This document shows positions 48,253-59,412 of a stretch of DNA of 64,000 nt, piece after piece. Below the pieces are notes generated by a model. That model saw nothing but the letters and a program-made list of their open reading frames with translations. It made no database searches and had not been told where the DNA came from. The number at the start of each line of letters is the position of its first letter. The first letter of the stretch is position 1. Source of the DNA: Rhodocollybia butyracea (Eukaryota > Basidiomycota > Agaricomycetes > Agaricales > Omphalotaceae); NCBI GenBank assembly GCA_015501585.1, contig JADNRY010000084.1, positions 62,001 through 126,000 on the forward strand, written 5' to 3'. The position numbers and the translations under genes are program-made.

Positions 48253-50595
48253 TCATTCGGAAGGTTTATCCTTTCCGATACTTAAGGAGGTGTCCTCCTC
48301 GATTGGCTCAAGAACATTTTTAATGTTCTCGGTGTCCGACTCATCGGGGTGTTCTGATGATTCAAGTTCATCGTCTCTATTCCTAGAAGAGACATAATAT
48401 TTAGTGAGGGCCGTGTGGTCCTCAATGCATGTGACGGCTCTGACCATCACTTCTAATTTGGCATACTCCGGAATGATCCCCTCGTTCGTGAGTTGCCTGA
48501 TAATATTGAAGGGTAATCCCTCAATGAACCGTTTCCGCATTGTTGCATCATCCGGTGTTTGGAGCATCCGTGATGCCCATCGTGTAAGTGAGGAATAATA
48601 ATCCCTCACACCCGTATCGGGTGAATACTCAATAAGGTCAAAATGCCGTGCAGCTTGATGAATGGTCGTTGCTTGGATGCAACGATCAAAGACACCAATG
48701 ATGGCGCCTTCAAATGTCCACTTAAGGACAGTGCAGTGTATACCAGCGACTTTGTCATTATACCAGTCAAGGGCTTTGCCCTGTAGAAACATGCCAAGCA
48801 TGGCAGTCCATGTAGCATCGTAATCGTCACCGCACATGCGGTTGACTACCATCCATTGGAGAAGTGACATTAGCCACCGCTCGAAGACATCGACATCCGG
48901 AGATCCATCATAGACCTCCGGAGATGGAACTTTAAGAGCTTTACGGCTCTCAATGGGAGGGATAGGATTCCCTACCTTATCTCGAATTTGTTTACGGTAC
49001 ACTTTGTGTACCTTGTGTTTCCATCGGGAACGACGTTCGTCATCACCTGTTGTTTCTCGCATCTTAGATGCAAGTGAGCGCAGTAATTTACGCTGCTCAT
49101 TTTTAGTAATTTTACCCTTGCGGGTAGCAAATTTGTCTAGCCAAGAGGCATTAGACAATGAGTCAGTATTTGACTCAGTGTCACTTGGGTCCGATGATTC
49201 ATCTGACGATGGGCTGCGTTTGCGGCCTTTGGATTTAGCACTCTTGTGCTTCCTCCCCCCTTCACAGGATTTTTTGCTAGGCGCTTTCGCTCCGGCATTA
49301 TTGCTTGGTCCTGGAAAGGACTCAGCGGGTGGAATGTAAAATCGATCCCAGATTTCTCTGGGAGTAGTCAATTTGTCAACGGGTATTCTGTCGACATTAT
49401 ATCCCACCATTTGGTCGGGAAGCCCAGATGGCGCGAATCCAAAATCTCAGAGACTGGTGTTATGTTGGCGTTGAATCGCTATGCGACTCATCCAATCTTT
49501 AGCTACTCCCAACGGAAGCGGCTGTGGTTGCAACTCGGCCAATACTGTTGGTACTGGCATTGAACTTGGCTCTGGCGCATTGCTGGACGGCAATTTGGGC
49601 AGTCTTACGGTAGTGTGTACTACCGGAGGGGCAACACTTTGTGTCGCCGGGGCAATGGATATGGTAGTAGGAACTACCGGAAGGGTACCGTGTTGCGGTC
49701 CCATACTGGAGTGATCTCCAGTAGTGTTTCGGTACAACTACTGGAGGTGTAATAATAATATTGGGTACCACTGGCGCCCTTGCAGTAGGTAAGTACATTG
49801 TACTTTCCTGTGGTGGTATCGCTACTACCTGATTGAAGTTACGAGGTAACTTCGGTTCATTGTTGATGTTCACCACACTTTGCGGTGAGTGGGATTTGGT
49901 CATAGGTAATGGCCTGGGACCTCGCAGTGTCTGAGACGCTGCCTCCGCATTGGGACTCTGTCTCATGCGGGATGTGTTGATGGGTGTCAGTGTAGTTACT
50001 GACACTGGTGCGTATTCCTGTCAAAATACAGGAACATGACGGAGTGACTTGGTCATCCCTTGTGAATACTGTTCGTCCAACAGTGATTGTTGGACTGACG
50101 GTGCCTTGGGCACAGTCTCACGCCATTGGCGTACCGAGTTGTTTGTCTCGGTATGAATATATGGTGTTGCGTTGTGCAATACCGGTGGTGTGACAGCAGG
50201 CCGTCTCGGTGTGGGTGCAGCAATAGTGATTCTATTGCTGTTTCTCGATGAAGAAGATCTTCATTAGATCGGATGCTAGATGCATCCCATTTCTCAGTTA
50301 TATTGAGAATACGATTGAGTACTTGCGTTCTCTTGTCGAGTGATGCCGCTACATCTCGTAGCGCAGAAGAAATCTCACTTAAACCCTCTCGGGTTGGCCG
50401 TTTCTTACAAATAGTCATAGACTGTTCATTAGGTGGACTCTTGTCCTGCCTGTAGTGCTGTCTTTCAGACACACGTACGGAATGAGTCGCTGATGCGACT
50501 GAATAGATTGAGTGTGGTGACACGTCACCACGAATGGAAGGTGCGCGATCGTGCACACTCTGATATGACTTCTCTGATTGATTTCGAGAGGTCAT
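48253..50595 (-). pseudogene. Retrotransposon gag of the hairpin-dense element, frameshifted
   Basis: Minus strand. The N-terminal part is at 50595-50053 (MTSRNQSEKSYQSVH...). A Pro/Thr/Val-rich middle in other frames lies at 50005-49447. A long intact frame at 49410-48253 encodes 385 residues. The last part has SPEVYDGSPDVDVFERWLMS and FLQGKALDWYNDKVAG, matching the gypsy-type retrotransposon gag domain, then LTRWASRMLQTPDDATMRKRF. No CCHC knuckle or polymerase is seen. Whether the frame changes are mutations or programmed shifts is not known. Confidence 0.75.
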
Positions 50596-50765
50596 GGGGA
50601 CAGCAAATGATATAGCGAGAAGGAAAAATGGAGCGGATTTGTATAGCTTGTTGAAGCGAGTTGGAATAGTGATTGTTATACTTGGTAGTATAACTGTTTT
50701 TAGCTTGTTTTAACTAATAGCTTTGTGTTATTCACACAATAGTAATTTTTTGATGTTCAAAAAAG

Positions 50766-51008
50766 TATAACGCGCCTTATGGGCAAAGTCCTTAAGAACA
50801 CCGGTGAACACGACAAATAGGATACTATTGTGTGTACGACGGTGTAAAAGACTGACTAGACTCTTAAGTAATCGTACGATACTTATAGTAACGGATTTAT
50901 TATATAATTAATAATAAATAGAATGATAAGATAGACCGTTTGGTCTATCGGCGGCGTCTAGGATGACCGTATCGCCGGATACAGTCAGTGGTGATTATGG
51001 AGAGGCGG
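50766..51008 (-). repeat. 5' LTR of the gag-only element, split by a solo LTR
   Basis: 243 bases match the left LTR. The remaining 10 bases (AGGCGTTACA) resume at 51858-51867, after the inserted solo LTR. The second hairpin seen in the other LTR has one mismatch here (GATACAGTC). Confidence 0.9.
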
Positions 51009-51852
51009 TGTCATGCCCTAGGCATATATCGACTGCCGACGTTTCCCGCTTACAGTTACATAATCCGCTCCCACCGCATTTCCGGTTCTGATACACTTCC
51101 GCTTTGCTTCTGTCTTACTATTTCCTTCACCGTACACTTTCTATGATCCCGCCGATCCATTCTCCATCATTCTTACAATCATACATATGCTTTATGCTCA
51201 TCCTGCCGCTTCCGCTTATGTCCATCATTGTCTTTCATCCCTTGTACTTCTTTTGGCTATTCTTGTCTTTTCTACTCTTGGATTATTACCTATCGCTACT
51301 CCGGTCCTCGAGTACCCTTTAAATAGTTCCATACCATGTCAAGTACAGTAGATTGGAAATATTGCTTAACCCCTTGACTCGTGTGCTCTTGTGTGTTCCA
51401 GTTTCTCACTTTATCTGTTTCTTTAACTCTGTTTCTTCACTCCATTGTTTTCACAACCTCTGCAATTTACTATCATCTATTTGGTTCCGCTCTGTTTGCG
51501 CCGCATCAGGTCAGCTACCGCTTGACCTTCCGCTTCCGCTCATATCGCTATCAAAGCCGCTTGCACTTAGTGGGTCCTACCCTTTGAGTCGGAAACTCAT
51601 CTACTCTTAGGCTTACTCGCCGAGTTCATTCTATCGCCTGTACAGACCTGCCGTCCCTACATTAGTCCCTTGGACGATCCCAACACGAGTCTTACATCCC
51701 ATAGGCACTTCGGAACCGTTCTACACTCACATCCTTTCACATCTCAAACCAACTTTCCCAGTTCGGCTGAACGACAGAAGTACGGAGCGTATCCGCACTT
51801 TGGTTTCCAGGTTTGTAACCTGCGCTCAAAGGATTCTGCCTAGATCCTTACA
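51009..51852 (+). mobile_element. Solo LTR with 5-bp target duplication
   Basis: 844 bp beginning TGTCATGCC and ending CCTTACA (TG...CA). It is flanked by GGCGG at 51004-51008 and 51853-51857. Removing it and one GGCGG gives a right LTR that matches the left one exactly in this part. It is pyrimidine-rich and non-coding, and no internal retrotransposon genes accompany it, so it is a recombination remnant. Its family is not determined; gypsy-like is a guess. Confidence 0.88.
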
Positions 51853-51872
51853 GGCGGAGGCGTTACACGGAG

Positions 51873-52200
51873 GTTCAGGAACGAAGGAGAACGGTAATGG
51901 GAAGAAGTGCACTAACCCCAACTGCTTGAGGGAGGGGCATCTGGCCAAGGACTGTTTTAGGAAAGGCGGAGGTAAAGAGGGCCAGTACCCACCATGGTGG
52001 AAGGGAAGAAGGATACTACTTCTCCTACTCCGGCTGTGAATTCTGCCGTTGCCTCAAACATCTTGGTAGGGGAGTTAACCCAACACTATGCCGGGTACAG
52101 CATGTCAATGTTGATAACTGATCCTGAAGACAAAACCTTCACAGACTCAGGAGCGTCAGACCACTTCTTTAGGAAAAGATCCGACTTTCTTACCTATACA
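51873..52200 (+). pseudogene. Copia gag zinc knuckle and protease, frameshifted
   Basis: GSGTKENGNGKKCTNPNCLREGHLAKDC is a CX4CX4HX4C nucleic-acid-binding knuckle. A one-base shift near 52000 separates it from the protease frame (ASNILVGELTQHYAGYSM...TFTDSGASDHFF). DSGAS holds the protease Asp. The frame stops at TYTPC, where the next insertion begins. Confidence 0.85.
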
Positions 52201-53068
52201 CCTTGCTCACACTGAAGTAAGAAAGGTTGGTCCAAGTGAGGACCGGTGGGGTCTTCCAGTTGGGTCCAATGTAGAAGTAGCAGTAAATATCACTTTGAAG
52301 GTATTAAGCCTAAGAAGTAGGCTAGAGTAGATAGAAATAATAACACAATGAGCTTAACACTTAGCTTGGCACTTGTTGCACTTGCTGGCAATGTCGTAAT
52401 CACACAATATAAGAGTCACAGAGTATAAGGCATCGATTGGGAGAAGGGAGAAGAGAGAGAGGGAATTAATTGATATATCTACAAGTATGTAAAGGTACAT
52501 AAATGTAGCCGAGTTGCTAAGCTAATAAAATAGTGAAACTCATGCGGAGAATCGGAGAAAGGTACAGAACAGTCCGGTCAAAAGGAAAATACCTTCAGCC
52601 TTCCGGATTTCCAATGGGAAAGACAGAGCAGTGCAGGATACACACATGACTAGAAAAGAGAGCCTCCCACCTAGCTCAGTCAGTGAGGACAGAATGGAGC
52701 AACCAATTCCAAGTGTCATGGCTCAGGTGTGCTCTGATGACTGCTGTCTACACCCTAGGAGGTATGGAGAAGTTTCGGGATAAGGAGAGGAATAATGGAT
52801 AAAAGATAAATGGTAAGATCAAACAAATGATGGAATAAAACATGTGAGATAATAAACACTCAATTCTGAAATACTGGATATTTGTACGGCCTAGCAGTTT
52901 GGGCTGACGCAAGAGTAGGTGCAATGCATCCTTGGGATACAATCCTGGAGAGAGGGGAGTGTGGGATGGCTGGAATGATGCACCCATTGCAACCCCAATA
53001 TATAAATACCCACAGTAGTTACTCTGGGGAACAATTTACTAACACCAGTATGGTACTGTGCTACAAAT

Positions 53069-55530
53069 ACTAGGGGAATAAAAGTACCCCCTTTCTGAGG
53101 TGCGTATTACCTTGACTAGGGGGACTAAAAATATCCCCTTTCTGAGGTGTGTATTACCTTGACTGGGGGGAATAAAAATACCCCCTTTCTGAGGTGCGTA
53201 TTACCTTGACTGGGGGGAATAAAAATACCCCCTTTCTGAGATGTGTATTACCTTGACTGGGGGGAATAAAAATACCCCCTTTCTGAGGTGCGTATTACCT
53301 TGACTAGGGGGAATAAAAATACCCCCTTTCTGGGGTGCGTATTACCTTGACTAGGGGGAATAAAAATACCCCCTTTCTGAGGTGTGTATTACCTTGACTA
53401 GGGGGAATAAAAATACCCCCTTTCTGAGGTGCGTATTACCTTGACTAGGGGGAATAAAAATACCCCCTTTCTGAGGTGCGTATTACCTTGACTAGGGGGA
53501 ATAAAAATACCCCCTTTCTGAGGTGTGTATTACCTTGACTAGGGGGAATAAAAATACCCCCTTTCTGGGTGCATATTACCTTGACTAGGGGGAATAAAAA
53601 TACCGCCTTTCTGAGGTGCGTATTACCTTGACTAGGGGGAATAAAAATACCCCCTTTCTGGGTGCGTATTACCTTGACTAGGGGGAATAAAAATACCCCC
53701 TTTCTGGGGTGCATATTACCTTGACTAGGGAGAATAAAAATACCGCCTTTCTGAGGTGCGTATTACCTTGACTAGGGGGAATAAAAATACCCCCTTTCTG
53801 AGGTGTGTATTACCTTTCTGGGGTGCATATTACCTTGACTAGGGGGAATAAAAATACCCCCTTTCTGAGGTGCGTATTACCTTGACTAGGGGAATAAAAA
53901 TACCCCCTTTCTGGGGTGCGTATTACCTTGACTAGGGGGAATAAAAATACCCCCTTTCTGGGGTGCATATTACCTTGACTAGGGAGAATAAAAATACCGC
54001 CTTTCTGAGGTGCGTATTACCTTGACTAGGGGGAATAAAAATACCCCCTTTCTGAGGTGTGTATTACCTTGACTAGGGGGAATAAAAATACCCCCTTTCT
54101 GGGGTGCATATTACCTTGACTAGGGTGAATAAAAATACCCCCTTTCTGGGGTGCATATTACCTTGACTAGGGGAATAAAAATACTCCCTTTCTGAGATGC
54201 ATATTACCTTGACTAGGGTGAATAAAAATACCGCCTTTCTGGGGTGCGTATTACCTTGACTAGGGGAATAAAAATACCGCCTTTCTGAGGTGCGTATTAC
54301 CTTGACTAGGGGGAATAAAAATACCCCCTTTCTGGGGTGCATATTACCTTGACTAGGGAGAATAAAAATACCGCCTTTCTGAGGTGCGTATTACCTTGAC
54401 TAGGGGGAATAAAAATACCCCCTTTCTGAGGTGTGTATTACCTTTCTGGGGTGCATATTACCTTGACTAGGGGAATAAAAATACCCCCTTTCTGAGGTGC
54501 GTATTACCTTGACTAGGGGGAATAAAAATACCCCCTTTCTGGGGTGCGTATTACCTTGACTAGGGGGAATAAAAATACCCCCTTTCTGGGGTGCATATTA
54601 CCTTGACTAGGGAGAATAAAAATACCGCCTTTCTGAGGTGTGTATTACCTTGACTAGGGGGAATAAAAATACCCCCTTTCTGAGGTGTGTATTACCTTGA
54701 CTAGGGGGAATAAAAATACCCCCTTTCTGGGTGCATATTACCTTGACTAGGGTGAATAAAAATACCCCCTTTCTGGGTGCATATTACCTTGACTAGGGGG
54801 AATAAAAATACTCCCTTTCTGAGATGCATATTACCTTGACTAGGGTGAATAAAAATACCGCCTTTCTGGGTGCATATTACCTTGACTAGGGGGAATAAAA
54901 ATACCGCCTTTCTGAGGTGCGTATTACCTTGACTAGGGGGAATAAAAATACCCCCTTTCTGGGGTGCGTATTACCTTGACTAGGGGAATAAAAATACCCC
55001 CTTTCTGGGGTGCATATTACCTTGACTAGGGAGAATAAAAATACCCCTTTCTGAGGTGCGTATTACCTTGACTAGGGGGAATAAAAAATACCCCCTTTCT
55101 GAGGTGTGTATTACCTTGACTAGGGGAATAAAAATACCCCCTTTCTGGGGTGCATATTACCTTGACTAGGGTGAATAAAAATACCCCCTTTCTGGGGTGC
55201 ATATTACCTTGACTAGGGGAATAAAAATACCGCCTTTCTGAGGTGCGTATTACCTTGACTAGGGGGAATAAAAATACTCCCTTTCTGAGATGCATATTAC
55301 CTTGACTAGGGTGAATAAAAATACCGCCTTTCTGGGGTGCGTATTACCTTGACTAGGGGGAATAAAAATACCGCCTTTCTGGGGTGCGTATTACCTTGAC
55401 TAGGAGGAATAAAAATACCCCCTTTCTGAGGTGCGTATTACCTTGACTAGAGGGAATAAAAATATCCCCTTTCTGAGGTGCATATTACCTTGACTAGGGG
55501 GAATAAAAATATCCTCTTTCTGAGGTGTGT
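53069..55530. repeat. Left subterminal array, about 50 copies of an approximately 47-bp unit
   Basis: Unit core: TTACCTTGACTAGGGGGAATA, then AAAATACCCCCTTTCTGAGG and TGCGTA. Copies vary at a few positions (CCCCC/CCGCC, GAGGTG/GGGGTG). Some are one base shorter, and double-unit variants indicate expansion by unequal exchange. Within each unit GGGGG and CCCCC could pair. Coding is unlikely, though the repeat leaves minus-strand frames with repeated peptide. Confidence 0.95.
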
Positions 55531-55637
55531 ATTACCTTGTCCAGGATATTTTATTTAGGCATAGAAATTACATATTACCCAAGCCTTTGACCATACATAG
55601 TATTGGTTTCAGATGGGTGCAATGATATCTTCCACCA
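55531..55637. other. Spacer between left array and transposase
   Basis: A short unique stretch before the end of the transposase gene. No feature is recognised. Confidence 0.4.
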
Positions 55638-58600
55638 TCATATCACTTCCATGTCTGCAGCAAGCTCCTCATCTTCTTCATATCTTTTTCCTATATCTAA
55701 CACATCTTCTAGCAGTGCCCCCAGGTTGGAAATATCTGGTCTCACCCCCTTTGCATGTTCCACAAGATAATCCCATCTTGCACTTACAAGTTCAGCACGC
55801 TTCTCCTCAAAAAATGCATGTTGTAATGCATAAGCTGTCATTCCCTCCTGAAGCTCCTTTGATATTCCTTCCCGCTGTCCAATCTGATCTCTCCACCACC
55901 TTGCTTTCCAGAGTGAGAATTCTCTCATCCACCAAATTTCTTCACAAAGGAGTAGTACTTCTTCTTTCCATCGAAGTGACCGTGCACGTGCCTTGCACCA
56001 CTCAACACGTAATGCTAACACAGTATCAGAGCAATTATTTTTATAGTTATTAAGGATGTCACATACCATCTTGAAATTCAGGGTCCTCTGGGTCAGTTGA
56101 TGTGTCATACCAGATCCATGACAAAGTATGTTTTCCTGTGTCCCCAGCCACCACAGCAACTCCTGGTGAAGCAAAACCGGCACCCTGAAGCTCATTTAAT
56201 AACCCTCTCTCACAAAGTAATTCTTCTTGTGCCAGTTCTTCTGCATTTAATGCTTGCTCATTCAATCCACGGACATCACCATCTTTCAGTATCTGCAGTT
56301 TTTTCTCCCAATCACCATGGCCCCATAAACAAAACAGTGCATTCCGGGCATACCTGTACTGTATTTTGTTTGAGTTAATGCCCAGATCAATGTGTTGTAA
56401 CACCCCTTGAGCTCGAGTGTTATGTCTCTGACCTGTTATGTTCTTCAGCTTGAGATTGTTGGTAAGGGTATGGGCTCGTAACCCTTGTTGCACAGTGTTC
56501 AGTGCATCTATAGCTTCACCATGTCGCAATTGACTTTCCTGCTCCCAAATTTTTCCAGCACATGCTGCGTTGCGTACACTATTGTTATCAAGCTCTGATG
56601 GCATAAAGAGCTTGATTTTCTCGGGCATATTGGTATCGGGGTCATCCAAATGGGATCGCTGGGCAGTACTCAGGAAATCCCATAAGTGTGGCATAAATGT
56701 TCCCTGAAGTGAACGGAATTGTTGAATATGTCGCAAGATAAGTGATCTTTGCCTCTGAATAGCAAGTGTTTGGGTTGGAGTAAGGGGTGAATTGATCTTC
56801 AGTTCTACTTCAATTTGCCGTTGCCGCTGCTCAATGTCAATACCTAGCACCAGAAACACTGTGGCACTAGAGGTATGGACCATGGTACCCTGCACCATTG
56901 CCTCATGTTCTTCCTTGGCCAACTGAATCTCAACCTTCTTGAGTGAATTTTGATCTAGTAGTGGCAAGTAAAATTTCATATCATTGAAGCTATAAAAAAT
57001 ACAGCATACCTTCATTTGATGTCTCATAGGGGCATGGTTTTTGATGGTCTTTTTCCCAATCTTCTACTAGAAATTGCCATTTTTGTAGCACATCCTTCCC
57101 AACATTCATTTCTAGACCTTCACAAAACCTATCATAGCCCTGACTCTGCTCCTTTGCCTGATGAAGTGCTGTTAGAAGCCGTTGCCCCAACAACTTGTCC
57201 AGGTTTTGGAGTAGGCGGTAATTATGATGCCCAAAGATATCATTCAAGGTAACTGCACGATTACCAGGTCCCATTTCTTTAGTCTAGCTAGCAGCTTTGT
57301 TTGAAACTGCCTGGTTTTCTTCAATCACTTCTCCATGAGTTTCACTGCAACCTGGGGTAAAGTGGAAGGAGAAGGGAGCCTGGCAGCTAGGCAGATGAAC
57401 TGGAAGGTGGAATTTTGGAACAAGAAATATAAGATTGTCTTCAGTGATGCAAAAATCAATCTTGTCCTTGAGTTCCTCAAGCCGTACCCAGAATTTCTGT
57501 CCCCACTGGCAGGCAATATCATATGAGAGTATAATCATGCAATCAAGCCCTTTGACAGCTTGAGCAAATATGTAGTCCATGTTGCAATATCTACCAAAAG
57601 AAATTGAACATTTACCTTACATCAATTGTTGAGGTAATGGATTCATACCGTTCACCTTTCTGAAGGTCTCCCATTCTGTTTGGAAGCCAAAAACCATGCC
57701 GTCCGCAACAACAGCCTCCTACTCCCGTTGTTCGAAGGCCTTTGATATTTTTCAAGTTGGCAAGAAATATTGCAGCAAAGCCAGAGCATGAACTGATCTA
57801 TGAAAAATATGAATATTCCTTTGATCTCAAAACAACATTCCCTCACCTCCGCCTGGTCCACAAACCTCTTTACCCAGTCAATGTAGTCATTGTAGGGAAC
57901 AAAATATGCAAACCCATCTCCCAAAGTAGGGTTTCTAGACTGGTAGGGTTTGAAGGTCCAATTCAATGGACTGCAAAAAACTGATGAATTGCACTGAACT
58001 GAACTGCAAAATGAACTGATGATGGATGGACCGGTCCATGATTTAAACCTGGTCCAGTTCATGGTTCATCAAAATCTCAGAAAAAAAGTGAACCACAAAG
58101 AATCAGTTTAAACCGGTCTAAACTGGTACAGCCACATAGCAAAAATAATTTAGATAAATGAGTATATTTTCTCCAATTTTGATCAATAAAATTTATATTT
58201 TCTAATGGTCTCAAGCAATAAGCTAATACAAAACTGGAAAGACTACTCATAACCTATTGAACAGTACCATGCAACAAGTCTGAGAGCCTGACATGATACA
58301 ATACACTATCCATGGTCTGTTTTAACAGATGACCAATGACTGCCAAACCTGGAAAGCATTTCTGCATGGTAAAAGAGCAGTGTAAGGCAGCCTAGAGCAT
58401 ATATTGAATGTTTTATTGTTTTTATATTGTTTTATATTGTTTTATAGTAGTTTCTTACATGGTCTCACTTGTTACATATCTGAATATCTTTCATGCATGT
58501 GCAGTTTAAATCAGTTTAAACCGGTCTGCACCAGTTTAAATTTGCACTGATTTAAACTGCATGAACCAGGATGAATTGGACCAGTGGACCAGTGGAATCA

Positions 58601-58941
58601 GTGCAGGTTCATGGTTCATACAGATTTAGGTTTTTTATGGACTGGTCCAATTCATGATTCATTGAATTTTTGGTAAATAAACTGAATTGGATTGAACCTT
58701 CAAACCCTATAGACTGGGATGAAACAAGTTTGTTTCGAAGCCGGAAGTTTGCATCTAGAGCCACAAATCTTTGGAACAGATATCTGGAATTTACCTTTAG
58801 TAGTAAACTGATTATCCAGACGGAAACATACTGAAAATCAGCTGGCCAGTGACGCCAATCTGTAGGAAGGTTTCGGTCCGGTTGAGGACAGGCTGGGCAC
58901 CTAAGCTTGGCGTGAAGAGTGGTGGGCATATTGGCATTCAA
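55638..58941 (-). pseudogene. KDZ (Kyakuja-Dileera-Zisupton) transposase, interrupted
   Basis: Minus-strand exons join in frame. Landmarks in order: LRCPACPQPDRNLP; FVALDANFRLRNKLVSSQS (then a MITE); RNPTLGDGFAYFV; VDQAEISSCSGFAAIFLANLK; TTGVGG; GFWLPNRMGDLQKGERY; RYCNMDYIFAQAVKG; SYDIACQWGQKFW; LVPKFHLPVHLPSCQ. After one in-frame TAG at 57284-57286 come EMGPGNRAVTLNDIFGHHNY and YETSNEDQNSLKKVEIQLAKEE. The C-terminal ALRVEWCKARARSLRWKEEVLLL ends at the TGA at 55638. These are core signatures of the family, common in basidiomycetes. The expected N-terminal Cys-cluster region is not seen upstream. The gene is disabled by that stop and the MITE. Confidence 0.88.
57944..58709. mobile_element. MITE, hAT-like, inserted in the KDZ transposase exon
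   Basis: 766 bp with terminal inverted repeats TAGGGTTTGAAGGT..CAAT and an exact 8-bp target duplication TAGACTGG (57936-57943 and 58710-58717). The interior is AT-rich with many variants of CAGTTTAAACCGGTC and no coding. TAGGG termini and 8-bp duplications suit the hAT superfamily, but other superfamilies remain possible. Removing it with one TSD restores the transposase frame. Confidence 0.88.
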
Positions 58942-59291
58942 TTCAACCCAAGGGTCGTGTTCAGAACAATGAGCTGGTACATCCTGAATCTCTTGATTGG
59001 AATAAACTTCGAGATAAGGGGGGAGTGGATGGATTTTTGCTCATTATGCTCACTCTTCTTTGGTGGGGGCATGATACACATGCTGGAACATGCAAAATAG
59101 ACCATCCAGAAAATTGGGAAGATTGGCGGTTGGCAGTGGAGGATGTCTGGTATGCTTTGGATAGTATCATTGCTCATGGGGTGAAGCGTAAGCATGCCGA
59201 AGTTGAAGGAGCTCAGGTGAAAACAGGGTCGCCTTCTCATCGACAAACTCGTCGCCAAGTCACTGCTCAGGGCTCAGCTGAAAAAGAATAG
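58910..59291 (+). pseudogene. Fragment of a conserved transposon-associated protein
   Basis: A plus-strand frame runs WREEWWAYWHSIQPKGRVQ, LDWNKLRDKGGVDGFLLIML, WWGHDT, then WEDWRLAVEDVWYALDSII and a hydrophilic tail ending GSAEKE at 59291. The WW...W.S.QP and WNKLRDKG..G blocks resemble uncharacterised proteins often found beside mobile elements in mushrooms. A stop lies immediately upstream, so it is truncated. It abuts the 5' part of the transposase on the other strand. Confidence 0.5.
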
Positions 59292-59412
59292 ATTTTGTAA
59301 GTATATTACATATGTAATACACTGATTCAACTCAGACATAATGGTGTAATCAAATTCAACTTGGGTTAATTACCACCTTATTATCTGATCAATATTAAAG
59401 TGATATGGAACA

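Larger units (their letters stand above)
47660..51867 (-). mobile_element. Gag-only LTR retrotransposon, hairpin-dense, inserted in copia gag
   Basis: Two near-identical direct LTRs of 253 bp flank about 2.85 kb. Element termini (minus strand) are TGTAACGC and GCGTTATA/GCATTATA. A 5-bp target duplication CGGAG lies at 47655-47659 and 51868-51872. Joining the flanks through one copy restores the copia frame (VTIG then GSGTKENG). The minus strand carries a gag-like frame, but I see no protease, reverse transcriptase or integrase, so it is non-autonomous. A purine tract (GGTGGGGGAGGG on the minus strand) adjoins the 3' LTR at 47913-47924. Only about three differences between the LTRs suggest a recent insertion. 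Confidence 0.9.

Noticed and set aside
53445..55295. Minus-strand repeated-peptide frames over the 47-bp arrays
   Set aside because: These are products of the tandem repeat; the same peptide recurs with frame breaks between blocks.
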